A stretch of DNA of 64,000 nucleotides from Lachnospiraceae bacterium (GTDB lineage Bacteria > Bacillota > Clostridia > Lachnospirales > Lachnospiraceae), in assembly GCA_030526245.1 (NCBI GenBank), contig JAUNDD010000001.1, forward strand, positions 99,518 to 163,517, written 5' to 3'. Of this stretch, positions 1 through 6,892 are shown one piece after another; positions within the stretch are counted from its first letter, which is position 1; each line of letters begins with the position of its first letter. The notes beneath the pieces were generated by a model that made no database searches, was not told the origin of the DNA, and worked only from the letters and a program-made list of their open reading frames with translations. Both the position numbers and the translations under genes were made by a program.

Positions 1-63
1 CTGGCCAAAGGCATGTTCTACGCAGATCTGTACCAAAGCCAATTTGAGCCCGAGGGCATCTGA
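1..63 (+). CDS. C-terminal end of an ABC exporter (partial)
   Basis: The frame starting at base 1 is open and ends with TGA at 61-63. It encodes LAKGMFYADLYQSQFEPEGI. The string GMFYADLYQSQF closely resembles the extreme C-terminus of clostridial ABC exporters of the fused membrane/ATPase type, which commonly end in G-F-Y-x-x-L-Y-x-S-Q-F. Everything upstream is outside the window, so the substrate cannot be inferred. The last codons (EPEGI) are written by a CCCGAGGGCAT motif that recurs twice more just downstream, so repeat DNA may have supplied the present C-terminus. The family call rests on about 12 residues only. Confidence 0.6.
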   Translation: MAKGMFYADLYQSQFEPEGI

Positions 64-150
64 CGCGTAAGCGGCAGATTTGCATGCCCGAGGGCGATAT
101 CCCGCCGAGCATAGCGAGGGGGGGCTTCCTCTGATAGCCCGAGGGCATAT
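46..150. repeat. Three copies of a CCCGAGGGC motif
   Basis: GCCCGAGGGC occurs at about 47, 88 and 138, two of the copies continuing as AT. The first lies inside the end of the upstream gene and the others are intergenic. CCCGAGGG also occurs in the family-1 dispersed repeats at 21.6, 27.9 and 44.1 kb. No gene is visible between 64 and 168. Confidence 0.5.
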
Positions 151-168
151 AATATTTGTTGACGCAGA

Positions 169-193
169 AAAGACGCCTCCCGGCGTCTTTTTT
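169..193 (+). terminator. Rho-independent terminator
   Basis: Stem AAAGACGCC / GGCGTCTTT with loop TCCC is followed by a T run. It lies about 110 nt after the stop codon of the partial ABC exporter and should end that transcript. Confidence 0.85.
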
Positions 194-220
194 GCGTCCT
201 GTGTGTCCTTAACTTGATTT

Positions 221-681
221 TCGATCTGGCACGGCGGAGACTTTCGCTGTTTCTCCCCACTCTCCGCCGCGCCGGATCTTGCTTTCCTACTCCTGGCGGC
301 GCTATAGCACTTTCCATCATTTTCTATGCTTTCCTCCGCCTGATTTTAATCTTGCACGGCGGAGATTTTCGCTGTTTCTTCTCACTCTCCGCCGCGCCGG
401 AACTTGCTCAAATCTTCCCTGACAGAGCTATAACACTTTCCCTCCTTTTCTATGCCTTCCTCTTCCTTCTTTTAATCTTGCACGGCGGAGACTTTCGCTG
501 TTTCTTCCCACTCTCCGCCGCGCCGGAACTTGCTTAAATCTTCCCTGGCAGAGCTATAACGCTTTCCCTCTTTTTCTATGCCTCCCTCCGCCTGATTTTA
601 ATCTTGCACGGCGGAGATTTTCGCTGTTTCTTCTCACTCTCCGCCGCGCCGGAACTTGCTTAAATCTTCCCTGGCGGAGCA
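221..681. repeat. Tandem 125-126 bp repeat, about 3.6 copies, each with an inverted repeat
   Basis: The string ACGGCGGAG recurs at 231, 356, 482 and 608, giving periods of 125, 126 and 126 bases. Units are near-identical. Each carries CGGCGGAGA, then about 20 bases, then TCTCCGCCG, so each copy can form a hairpin with a 9-bp stem; a shared CTATGCC..CCTCC segment closes the unit. The last unit diverges near 680. Open frames across it are just the repeat read through and lack ribosome-binding sites. Nothing else is recognisable between 194 and 809. Confidence 0.85.
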
Positions 682-809
682 AAGGAAGTAACCTCTAAAT
701 TCTCCGCCAGCCCCAACGTATCGAAGAGCTTGCACGGCAGAGCAAATACAGAACAGCCAGTATGATCCGCCGCGAAACCGGATCAAGTGCATATCCCCTC
801 CACTTTCCC

Positions 810-837
810 TTGCAATTACCCCCAAACATAGTAATAT
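810..837 (+). promoter_or_regulatory. Candidate promoter for the DUF1576 pair
   Basis: TTGCAA at 810-815 and TAATAT at 832-837 are separated by 16 bases. The element lies about 160 bases before the first DUF1576 start codon, leaving a leader of roughly 150 nt. Confidence 0.5.
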
Positions 838-995
838 GAAAGTTAGTGAAACATGTCTGCCAGCATCTGCGCAGACACCTTGAGACAAGCCAGGTCCACA
901 CACACCTGTACATCGCGATCAGGCCGGACTTTCATGCCAGGCATTGTCTCTTACTTTACATCCCCGTGGGGACACGCCCTGATAAGGAGGTTTTT

Positions 996-2303
996 ATGGA
1001 ACAAAAGATTAAAAACAGGCAGATTCAGACCGTCTTCAGTGTCTACAGTCTCTCTGCCCTGGTACTGTTTCTGGTGTTTGGCCTGACCCGTGATGGCTTA
1101 GGGGCCGGCATCCAGGGATTTCTGAAGGTGCAGCAGCTGCCCTCCCAGATGACCCTGGACTATTTCAAGGCCGCTACGGTCAGCGGTGCTTTTCTGAACG
1201 TTGCTCTGGTGGGGCTGGCTATTCAGCTGGTCTGGAAGCTTACCGGTGCCAGCTTAAACGGCGGTTCCTTCATCGGCTTCTTCCTGACCATGGGCTTCGC
1301 CTTCTTCGGCATGAACGTGGTCAACATCTGGCCCTGCATCCTGGGAACCTTCCTGTATGCCCTGGTGGTAAAGGAAAGCTTCGCCGCTCACGCCAACATG
1401 GCGATTTTTTCCACGGCTCTGGCTCCTTTTGTCAGTGAGATGTTCTTCCGCTACACCCCCATTCAGGGTTCCCTGGCACTTCGCATCCTCTGCGGCATCG
1501 CCATCGGCCTCTTTGCCGGCTTCATGATGCCCATCGTATGCAAGAAGAGCCCGGACATGCACAAGGGCCTGACCATTTTGAATGCGGCCGGAGGCGCCGG
1601 ATTTATCGCCATCTTCCTGTATGCCCTGTGCTTTAAGGCAGTCGGCGTGGAGGGTCCCACCAACACGGACCTGGGTGACTCCATCCCGCTGGCGGTCAAC
1701 AGCTATGTGGCCCTGACCTGTGTACTGGACCTGATCCTGGCCTACCTGTTCAACGGCCGCTCCTTTAAAAATGTGGGAGACATTTTCAAAAAGACCGGTC
1801 TTGGTGTGGACCTGACTGCTGACCGACCGGCACTGGCCATCTTCAACGTAGCCGTTTACTCCGCCTTCATGACGGTGTTCTACAACCTGATCGGCTGCTC
1901 CATGAACGGCCCGACTCTGGCTGCGATCATCTGCACCACCTGCGTGGCTGCCAGCGGCGGACATGTGCTGAACATGATCCCCATCATCATCGGCTATGCC
2001 ATCGCCTGCACCTTCTGCACCTTTACCATGACGACCCAGGCCATCATCCTTGGCCTCTGCTACGCCGCCGGTCTGGCACCGCTGGCCGGAAGCTTCGGTC
2101 CTCTGATGGGCATCCTGGCGGGTATGGTCCATGCCATCCTGGTTACACAGGTAGTCACCAGCCACAACGCTTTCTGCTTCTACAATGGCGGTCTGACTAC
2201 GATCTTCACGGCAATCATCTTCGGAACACTGCTGGATACCTTCTTCGAGCGCGACAGCAAAATGCGGTTCAACCCGCTGCCGATCCTAAAATCAAGAAAA
2301 TAA
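996..2303 (+). CDS. DUF1576 family multi-pass membrane protein (copy 1)
   Basis: A 435-residue integral membrane protein of unknown function. The ATG at 996 follows AAGGAGG with 5-base spacing; longer in-frame extensions upstream have no such site. The sequence is almost entirely hydrophobic helices with short polar loops. Two similar segments, one mid-protein (LTILNAAGGAGFIAIFLYA) and one near the C-terminus (FCFYNGGLTTIFTAIIFG), suggest an internally duplicated transporter-like fold. The next gene is a paralogue in the same direction. I recognise the family as DUF1576, known mainly from Firmicutes, with no established substrate. Transport is an inference from topology only. Confidence 0.7.
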   Translation: MEQKIKNRQIQTVFSVYSLSALVLFLVFGLTRDGLGAGIQGFLKVQQLPSQMTLDYFKAATVSGAFLNVALVGLAIQLVWKLTGASLNGGSFIGFFLTMGFAFFGMNVVNIWPCILGTFLYALVVKESFAAHANMAIFSTALAPFVSEMFFRYTPIQGSLALRILCGIAIGLFAGFMMPIVCKKSPDMHKGLTILNAAGGAGFIAIFLYALCFKAVGVEGPTNTDLGDSIPLAVNSYVALTCVLDLILAYLFNGRSFKNVGDIFKKTGLGVDLTADRPALAIFNVAVYSAFMTVFYNLIGCSMNGPTLAAIICTTCVAASGGHVLNMIPIIIGYAIACTFCTFTMTTQAIILGLCYAAGLAPLAGSFGPLMGILAGMVHAILVTQVVTSHNAFCFYNGGLTTIFTAIIFGTLLDTFFERDSKMRFNPLPILKSRK

Positions 2304-2309
2304 ACACAT

Positions 2310-2334
2310 AAGATCCCACTTCAGGTGGGATCTT
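2310..2334 (+). terminator. Hairpin between the two DUF1576 genes
   Basis: Stem AAGATCCCA / TGGGATCTT with a 7-base loop, directly after the first DUF1576 gene and 46 bases before the second. The T run is only three bases, so it probably ends part of the transcripts and lets the rest continue. Confidence 0.6.
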
Positions 2335-2380
2335 TCAAATTGCTGTACTCAAGCTTCACATTCAATAAAGGAAGTACCCT

Positions 2381-3778
2381 ATGACTGATTTACGACACGA
2401 CATCAACATGATCATCCGGCGGGTCTGCATCCTGTTCACAGTCAGCCTGCTGCTGGCTGCCTGGGCAGCCGCCAACTACACCGGCGAAACCGCCGGCGAG
2501 GTGTGGAAACACTTCACCACGCTCCTCACCTCTCCATCCCCCCTGGTCACCGACTATTTCCGACTCGGCTCGCTGGCCGCTGCCCTGCTTAACGCCGGTC
2601 TGTGCGGTCTTTGCTGTACACTGCTGACCTTCCTGCCCGGCGCGGAGCATCGTCCCAGTGTATGGGCCGGCTTCTTCCTGGTGATCGCCCACTGCTTCTA
2701 CGGCCTCGACCTGCTGAACATGTGGCCGCCGATCCTGGGCTTCCTGGTGTACTGCAAATTCCACCGCCTGCGCTTCCGGGACAATCTGGACTGGGCCATG
2801 TTTATCACATCGTTCTCGCCCTTTTTCAGCGAGATCCTGTTCCGGTATCCCATGCCCTACGACCTGGATTTCCGGATCCTGGGGATCGATATCCATCCCT
2901 TTTCCATCCTTCTGTGCATGGTGGTGGCCATCTTTGTTGCCTGCACCCTGCCGGCTATGATGCCCGGCGCCGCCAAGCTGCATCAGGGCTACAACCTGTA
3001 CAACGGTGGACTGGCTACCGGTCTTCTGGGTCTGTTCCTCTATGCGTTCCTGTTTAAGACCATGGGCGTTACGCCCCAGGGCCCGCTGGAGGTGAGCAAT
3101 CCGGTATACGAGGCTCACGGCGAGTCCTACCTGACCTTTGCCACCTGCTTTTATCTGATCCTGTCTCTGATCTGTGTGATCTATGGTTGGTATCTTAACG
3201 GAAAGACCTTCCACGGCTACGGAGCCCTGTTAAAGGACAGCGGGCACAAGGCCAACTTCCTCCACGACTACGGTGCCGGTCCGGTGTGGATCAACCTGGG
3301 TCTGTACATGCTGATGATGCTGGCTTACTTTGACATCGTGATTCTCGTGACCGACGGAGCCGGCTTTACCGGTGCCACCTTCGGCATCATTCTGGCGTCC
3401 ATGACCTTTGCCGCCGGCGGACAGCACCCCAGAAATGTATGGCCGATCCTGCTGGGCTACGCCGCCCTCTCCGGTCTGGTCTGGCTGCTTTGTCTGGTGG
3501 GCGGCCGCGAGGTTCCCTGGACCCTTTCCACCCAGGGCTACATGAACGGTCTGGCCTTCGCCACAGGACTTTGCCCCTTCACCGGCAAATTCGGCTGGAA
3601 GATCGGCGTCCTGGCCGGCTTTATGAGCGCAGTCATGTGTACCACCACCAGCGCCATGCACGGCGGCTTCGTCCTCTATAACGGAGGTCTGACAGCCGGA
3701 ATTACCGCGCTGCTGCTGCTGCCCATGCTGGAAACCTACAAGCTCCACAGCGAGAAGTGGGGACGGGGACGGCACTGA
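2381..3778 (+). CDS. DUF1576 family multi-pass membrane protein (copy 2)
   Basis: A 465-residue paralogue of the preceding gene, with ATG at 2381 after AAAGGAAG. It shares the order of hydrophobic segments and the two half-repeat signatures: GYNLYNGGLATGLLGLFLYA in the middle and GFVLYNGGLTAGITALLLL near the end. The N-terminus is polar for about ten residues, then a first membrane helix. The spacing suggests co-transcription with copy 1 and the proteins may form a heteromeric complex, although that is inference. Function unknown. Confidence 0.7.
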   Translation: MTDLRHDINMIIRRVCILFTVSLLLAAWAAANYTGETAGEVWKHFTTLLTSPSPLVTDYFRLGSLAAALLNAGLCGLCCTLLTFLPGAEHRPSVWAGFFLVIAHCFYGLDLLNMWPPILGFLVYCKFHRLRFRDNLDWAMFITSFSPFFSEILFRYPMPYDLDFRILGIDIHPFSILLCMVVAIFVACTLPAMMPGAAKLHQGYNLYNGGLATGLLGLFLYAFLFKTMGVTPQGPLEVSNPVYEAHGESYLTFATCFYLILSLICVIYGWYLNGKTFHGYGALLKDSGHKANFLHDYGAGPVWINLGLYMLMMLAYFDIVILVTDGAGFTGATFGIILASMTFAAGGQHPRNVWPILLGYAALSGLVWLLCLVGGREVPWTLSTQGYMNGLAFATGLCPFTGKFGWKIGVLAGFMSAVMCTTTSAMHGGFVLYNGGLTAGITALLLLPMLETYKLHSEKWGRGRH

Positions 3779-3810
3779 GAAGTCTAAAACTTATAAAGCG
3801 AAAAAAAGTT

Positions 3811-3874
3811 TGTTCGGATACTTGCCCGTTTTTGTATCGGGCAAGCAGGAAATTCCTTCCGGAATTTCCTGCGA
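3811..3874. repeat. Dispersed double-hairpin repeat, family 2, full copy
   Basis: After TTCGGATA comes CTTGCCCG / CGGGCAAG (9-base loop), immediately followed by CAGGAAATTCC / GGAATTTCCTG (4-base loop) and GCGAAG. The same block is found near 46.79 and 50.08 kb, and its first part near 15.9, 18.77 and 40.42 kb. It sits downstream of a gene end and just before a terminator. Confidence 0.8.
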
Positions 3875-3879
3875 AGTAA

Positions 3880-3937
3880 AAAATCCCCCTGAAACAGATG
3901 CAGGTATCATCTACCCGCTCTGCTTCAGGGGGATTTT
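3880..3937. terminator. Bidirectional terminator between convergent genes
   Basis: A 14-bp stem, AAAATCCCCCTGAA / TTCAGGGGGATTTT, with A and T runs on both sides. It separates the DUF1576 pair (plus) from the acyltransferase gene (minus), which ends at 3988. Confidence 0.85.
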
Positions 3938-3987
3938 CTACTTTGAATCGAACATCCAAAACCGTTTCCGTAAATCTCCTGCAACGA

Positions 3988-5061
3988 TCACACTACCAGA
4001 TTTCGCGTCATGCGGTTTTTCCCAAGGAGCACAGCCAATCCTAAAGCTCCCGTAAAAGAGCATACAAATACAACTGGAATATTAAGATATGCTTTATTCA
4101 TACCCGCATGGTCCAGCCATCGGTACAGAATATTGATCAATCCGGCATGCAGCGCATAAATGCCCAGACTATATTGAGAAACCAGTCTCACAAAGGATGA
4201 CACGTTCTTATTTCCCTGCTCTACGCATGCTTTGACCAGTACAAACCACATTGCAGTCTGCAACAATACATTCACCTGCATATTGCCATACATCTGGACT
4301 GGCTTACCCTGATGCACAGACAGCACATAGGTCATCACAATTTCAGCCAGAACACACATTGTTCCCAAACCATAGAGCATCTTTTTTTGCTTCAGTTCAT
4401 ATCGTTTCAAATACCAGCCCAGCACAAAATATGCCATAAATCCGCCTACATATCTTATATTGACCGAATCACACACTTCCCGAATATAGCCCATCGGCGC
4501 CCAAAATTTTGCTCCAATGTCCGACACCTGTGGAAGGAGGAAATTAAAAACAAACGCCAGGATCAAAAAATATCGAACCCATTTCACGTTCTCTTCCTTC
4601 ACCCACAACCGCAAAAGCGGAAGCACAAGATACAAGCCGATCAGCATATATATAAACCACAAGTGAAAGTGACCAGTTATAAGATAATGTATAATATTTT
4701 CATAGTTTAACGACTGATGATCAATAAACTTCGGTATGAGAATCCGAAATATGACACAATATGCCGATGACCAGAAAACAAAAAAACGAATCAGCCTGGA
4801 AATATGCCGGCGGTTCTTTTCAGCAGAATACTGATAGTCCTGATCCAGCAGCAGCGCTCCGGAGATCATCACAAACAAAGGAGCACCCATTCTTGCAGAA
4901 GCATCCAAAACGTTTCCTATCCAGAAATTCAACGAGCCGATATCATTCTCTACGTATCTGCCGGTTGTATGGATCATCACAACCGAAAGACAGGCCAGCA
5001 CACGTAAAACATCCAAATAATACACCCGTTTTACCTGCCTCACTTCCACTGTTTCATCCAT
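3988..5061 (-). CDS. Acyltransferase family 3 membrane protein
   Basis: A 357-residue membrane protein of the acyltransferase-3 family (OatA/WecH/NodX group), whose members O-acetylate or O-acylate cell-surface sugars with a cytoplasmic acyl donor. The N-terminal YYLDVLRVLACLSVVMIHTT carries the family's early conserved Arg and His, followed by about ten membrane helices. It lacks the extracytoplasmic SGNH domain found in OatA. The ATG at 5061 follows GGAGGAG. The coding sequence is visibly richer in A and T than its neighbours, which suggests more recent acquisition. The acceptor cannot be predicted. Confidence 0.85.
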   Translation of the reverse strand: MDETVEVRQVKRVYYLDVLRVLACLSVVMIHTTGRYVENDIGSLNFWIGNVLDASARMGAPLFVMISGALLLDQDYQYSAEKNRRHISRLIRFFVFWSSAYCVIFRILIPKFIDHQSLNYENIIHYLITGHFHLWFIYMLIGLYLVLPLLRLWVKEENVKWVRYFLILAFVFNFLLPQVSDIGAKFWAPMGYIREVCDSVNIRYVGGFMAYFVLGWYLKRYELKQKKMLYGLGTMCVLAEIVMTYVLSVHQGKPVQMYGNMQVNVLLQTAMWFVLVKACVEQGNKNVSSFVRLVSQYSLGIYALHAGLINILYRWLDHAGMNKAYLNIPVVFVCSFTGALGLAVLLGKNRMTRNLVV

Positions 5062-5180
5062 CTGAAGCTCCTCCTACCATCCTTATCCGTTTCTCTCCCA
5101 TGCCGCAAAGGATTATTTTGAACTACTTTCCCCGGCATACACACATGACAGCAACACATGAGCTCTCACCGAGCATACCG

Positions 5181-6584
5181 TCACTTCTTCCCTTCCTTAT
5201 CCTTCGGAAGCACGATATTCAGCACGATGGCCACCAGCGCTGCCGGTACGATACCGGAGCCGCCAAAGATCAGAGAAACCATCTGGGGCGCCTTGGCCAG
5301 GATACCGGTGTTCGCACCGATACCATATCCCAGTCCAAGTGCCACGGACACAATGCTCAGGTTACGGGCCGTCAGAGGCTCCTTCGTGATCAGCTGGATA
5401 CCGCTGACAACGATGGAAGAAAACATCATGACCGCTGCACCGCCCAGAACCGACTGGGGCATGATCGAAACCAGCGCGCCCAGCTTCGGGATCAGACCGC
5501 ACAGTACCAGGAAGATGGCACCGGTTGCCAGCGCAAAGCGGTTCACGACCTTGGTCATGGATACCAGACCTACATTCTGGCTGAAGGAGGTATTCGGCAG
5601 GACGCCAAACAGGGCCGCAAAGGCGGAACCAACACCGTCACAGATCACGCCGCCGGACAGCTCGCTGTCGGTAGCCTCACGGTCCATGCCGCCCATGATC
5701 ACACCGGAGATATCACCTACGGTCTCCACAGCCGTTACCACAAACATGATCATCACCGGTGCAATGGCACGCATATCAAACACCGGCTTAACCGGCATCA
5801 GCTTCGGGATCTCAAACCAGCCGGCGCTGGCTACCTTGTTCCAGTTCAGCACCCAGGACTTGGTGTACTCCACACCCTCGGCATTCACAGCCGTGGTGGG
5901 CAGGATTACACCCATCAGGATCGCAGCCAGGTAGCCCACGATGATACCGATCAGGATCGAGGAAGAGCTGAGCAGCTCATTGCCGCAGTTCTTCATCACC
6001 AGGATCACCACCAGCACCAGCAGACCCAACAGCAGGTTTTCCACCGAGCCGAAGTCCTGAGCATTGTTGCCGCCACCAAAGGAATTGACACCAACGGCGA
6101 TCAGACTCAGACCAATAGCCAGTACCACAGTACCGGTTACCACCGACGGGAAGAATTTGCGCAGCGGCTTCAGGAAGAAACCAAGCACACCCTCAAACAA
6201 ACCGCCGATAATGGAGGCGCCCATGATCGCACCATAGGCCAGAACACCACCGCCCATGCTGGCTGCCACGGAATTAAAAACGCCGATAAAGCCCGAGGAG
6301 GTTCCCATGATGATGGGCACCTTGCCGCCAACCGGTCCGATACTGAAAAGCTGGAGCAGGGTCACCAGACCGGCCACCAGCATGGCATTCTGCAGCAACG
6401 CAACCTGCAGATCCGCCAGTTCACCGCCTGCGATGCCGCAGGCACCCGTAATGATCAGCAGCGGAGTCAGGTTGCCGACAAACATAGCCAGCACATGCTG
6501 CAGTCCCAGGGGAATCGCCTGCTTGAGGGGCATCTTGCCCTCAAACTCATAGGCGCTTGGATGAAGTTTCGATTTCTTGTCCAT
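5181..6584 (-). CDS. Purine (xanthine/urate-type) permease, NCS2 family
   Basis: A 467-residue nucleobase:cation symporter-2 protein that takes up a purine base across the cytoplasmic membrane. Evidence includes the first-helix QH pair in LQHVLAMF and the NCS2 signature QNVGLVSMTK; a leading Q in that signature is usual in xanthine and urate carriers. About 12-14 membrane helices are visible. ATG at 6584 follows GAGAGG; an 11-codon longer frame has no ribosome-binding site. No purine riboswitch was found upstream. The xanthine-dehydrogenase-like genes at 15-18.7 kb make a shared purine substrate plausible, but the genes are not linked in one operon. Confidence 0.85.
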   Translation of the reverse strand: MDKKSKLHPSAYEFEGKMPLKQAIPLGLQHVLAMFVGNLTPLLIITGACGIAGGELADLQVALLQNAMLVAGLVTLLQLFSIGPVGGKVPIIMGTSSGFIGVFNSVAASMGGGVLAYGAIMGASIIGGLFEGVLGFFLKPLRKFFPSVVTGTVVLAIGLSLIAVGVNSFGGGNNAQDFGSVENLLLGLLVLVVILVMKNCGNELLSSSSILIGIIVGYLAAILMGVILPTTAVNAEGVEYTKSWVLNWNKVASAGWFEIPKLMPVKPVFDMRAIAPVMIMFVVTAVETVGDISGVIMGGMDREATDSELSGGVICDGVGSAFAALFGVLPNTSFSQNVGLVSMTKVVNRFALATGAIFLVLCGLIPKLGALVSIMPQSVLGGAAVMMFSSIVVSGIQLITKEPLTARNLSIVSVALGLGYGIGANTGILAKAPQMVSLIFGGSGIVPAALVAIVLNIVLPKDKEGKK

Positions 6585-6675
6585 TCTGTCCTCTCTTTCC
6601 TTTCTGTCACGCACCTTATTTTTTTGAAGTACATGTATCCTGATATCGGCAGCGAACTGTTCCAGAATCCAAAAG

Positions 6676-6738
6676 CTCGCATTTCAGAGGCGCTTTTAGC
6701 GTAGGCGAGATCCACGCCTACGGAGACCAAAATGCGAG
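6676..6738. promoter_or_regulatory. Nested palindrome upstream of the purine permease
   Basis: An outer stem CTCGCATTT (6676-6684) / AAATGCGAG (6730-6738) encloses an inner perfect stem CGTAGGCG (6700-6707) / CGCCTACG (6715-6722). It lies about 90-150 bases upstream of the permease start and would be in its leader if transcription starts further upstream. It matches no riboswitch class I know. The rest of 6585-6892 shows only smaller inverted repeats. Confidence 0.55.
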
Positions 6739-6892
6739 GGCCTCACCCCGAGCATTTTATATATGGTCGTAGTTGGCGTTAGCTCGCCGGAGCGTTGCCT
6801 CAGCGAGCGTTGGATCTGGACAGGAGCTACTCCTGCATGATATCAAGACATCCTTTAACGATGTCTAACACCGCCATGATACCAAGCGCGCC

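Noticed and set aside
214..537. Open frame with repeated hydrophobic segments across the tandem repeats
   Set aside because: The translation simply repeats with the 125-126 bp units and would lose frame between units; no ribosome-binding site.
4761..6704. Long open frame (647 codons) on the plus strand
   Set aside because: It lies antisense to the acyltransferase and the NCS2 permease, has low-complexity His/Gln-rich translation and no ribosome-binding site.
6827..6877. 16-residue minus-strand ORF after the GH2 gene
   Set aside because: It begins without a ribosome-binding site inside overlapping inverted repeats and resembles no known small protein.
6585..6892. Purine riboswitch before the NCS2 permease
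   Set aside because: The conserved three-way-junction and loop sequences of the purine class are absent on the permease strand.
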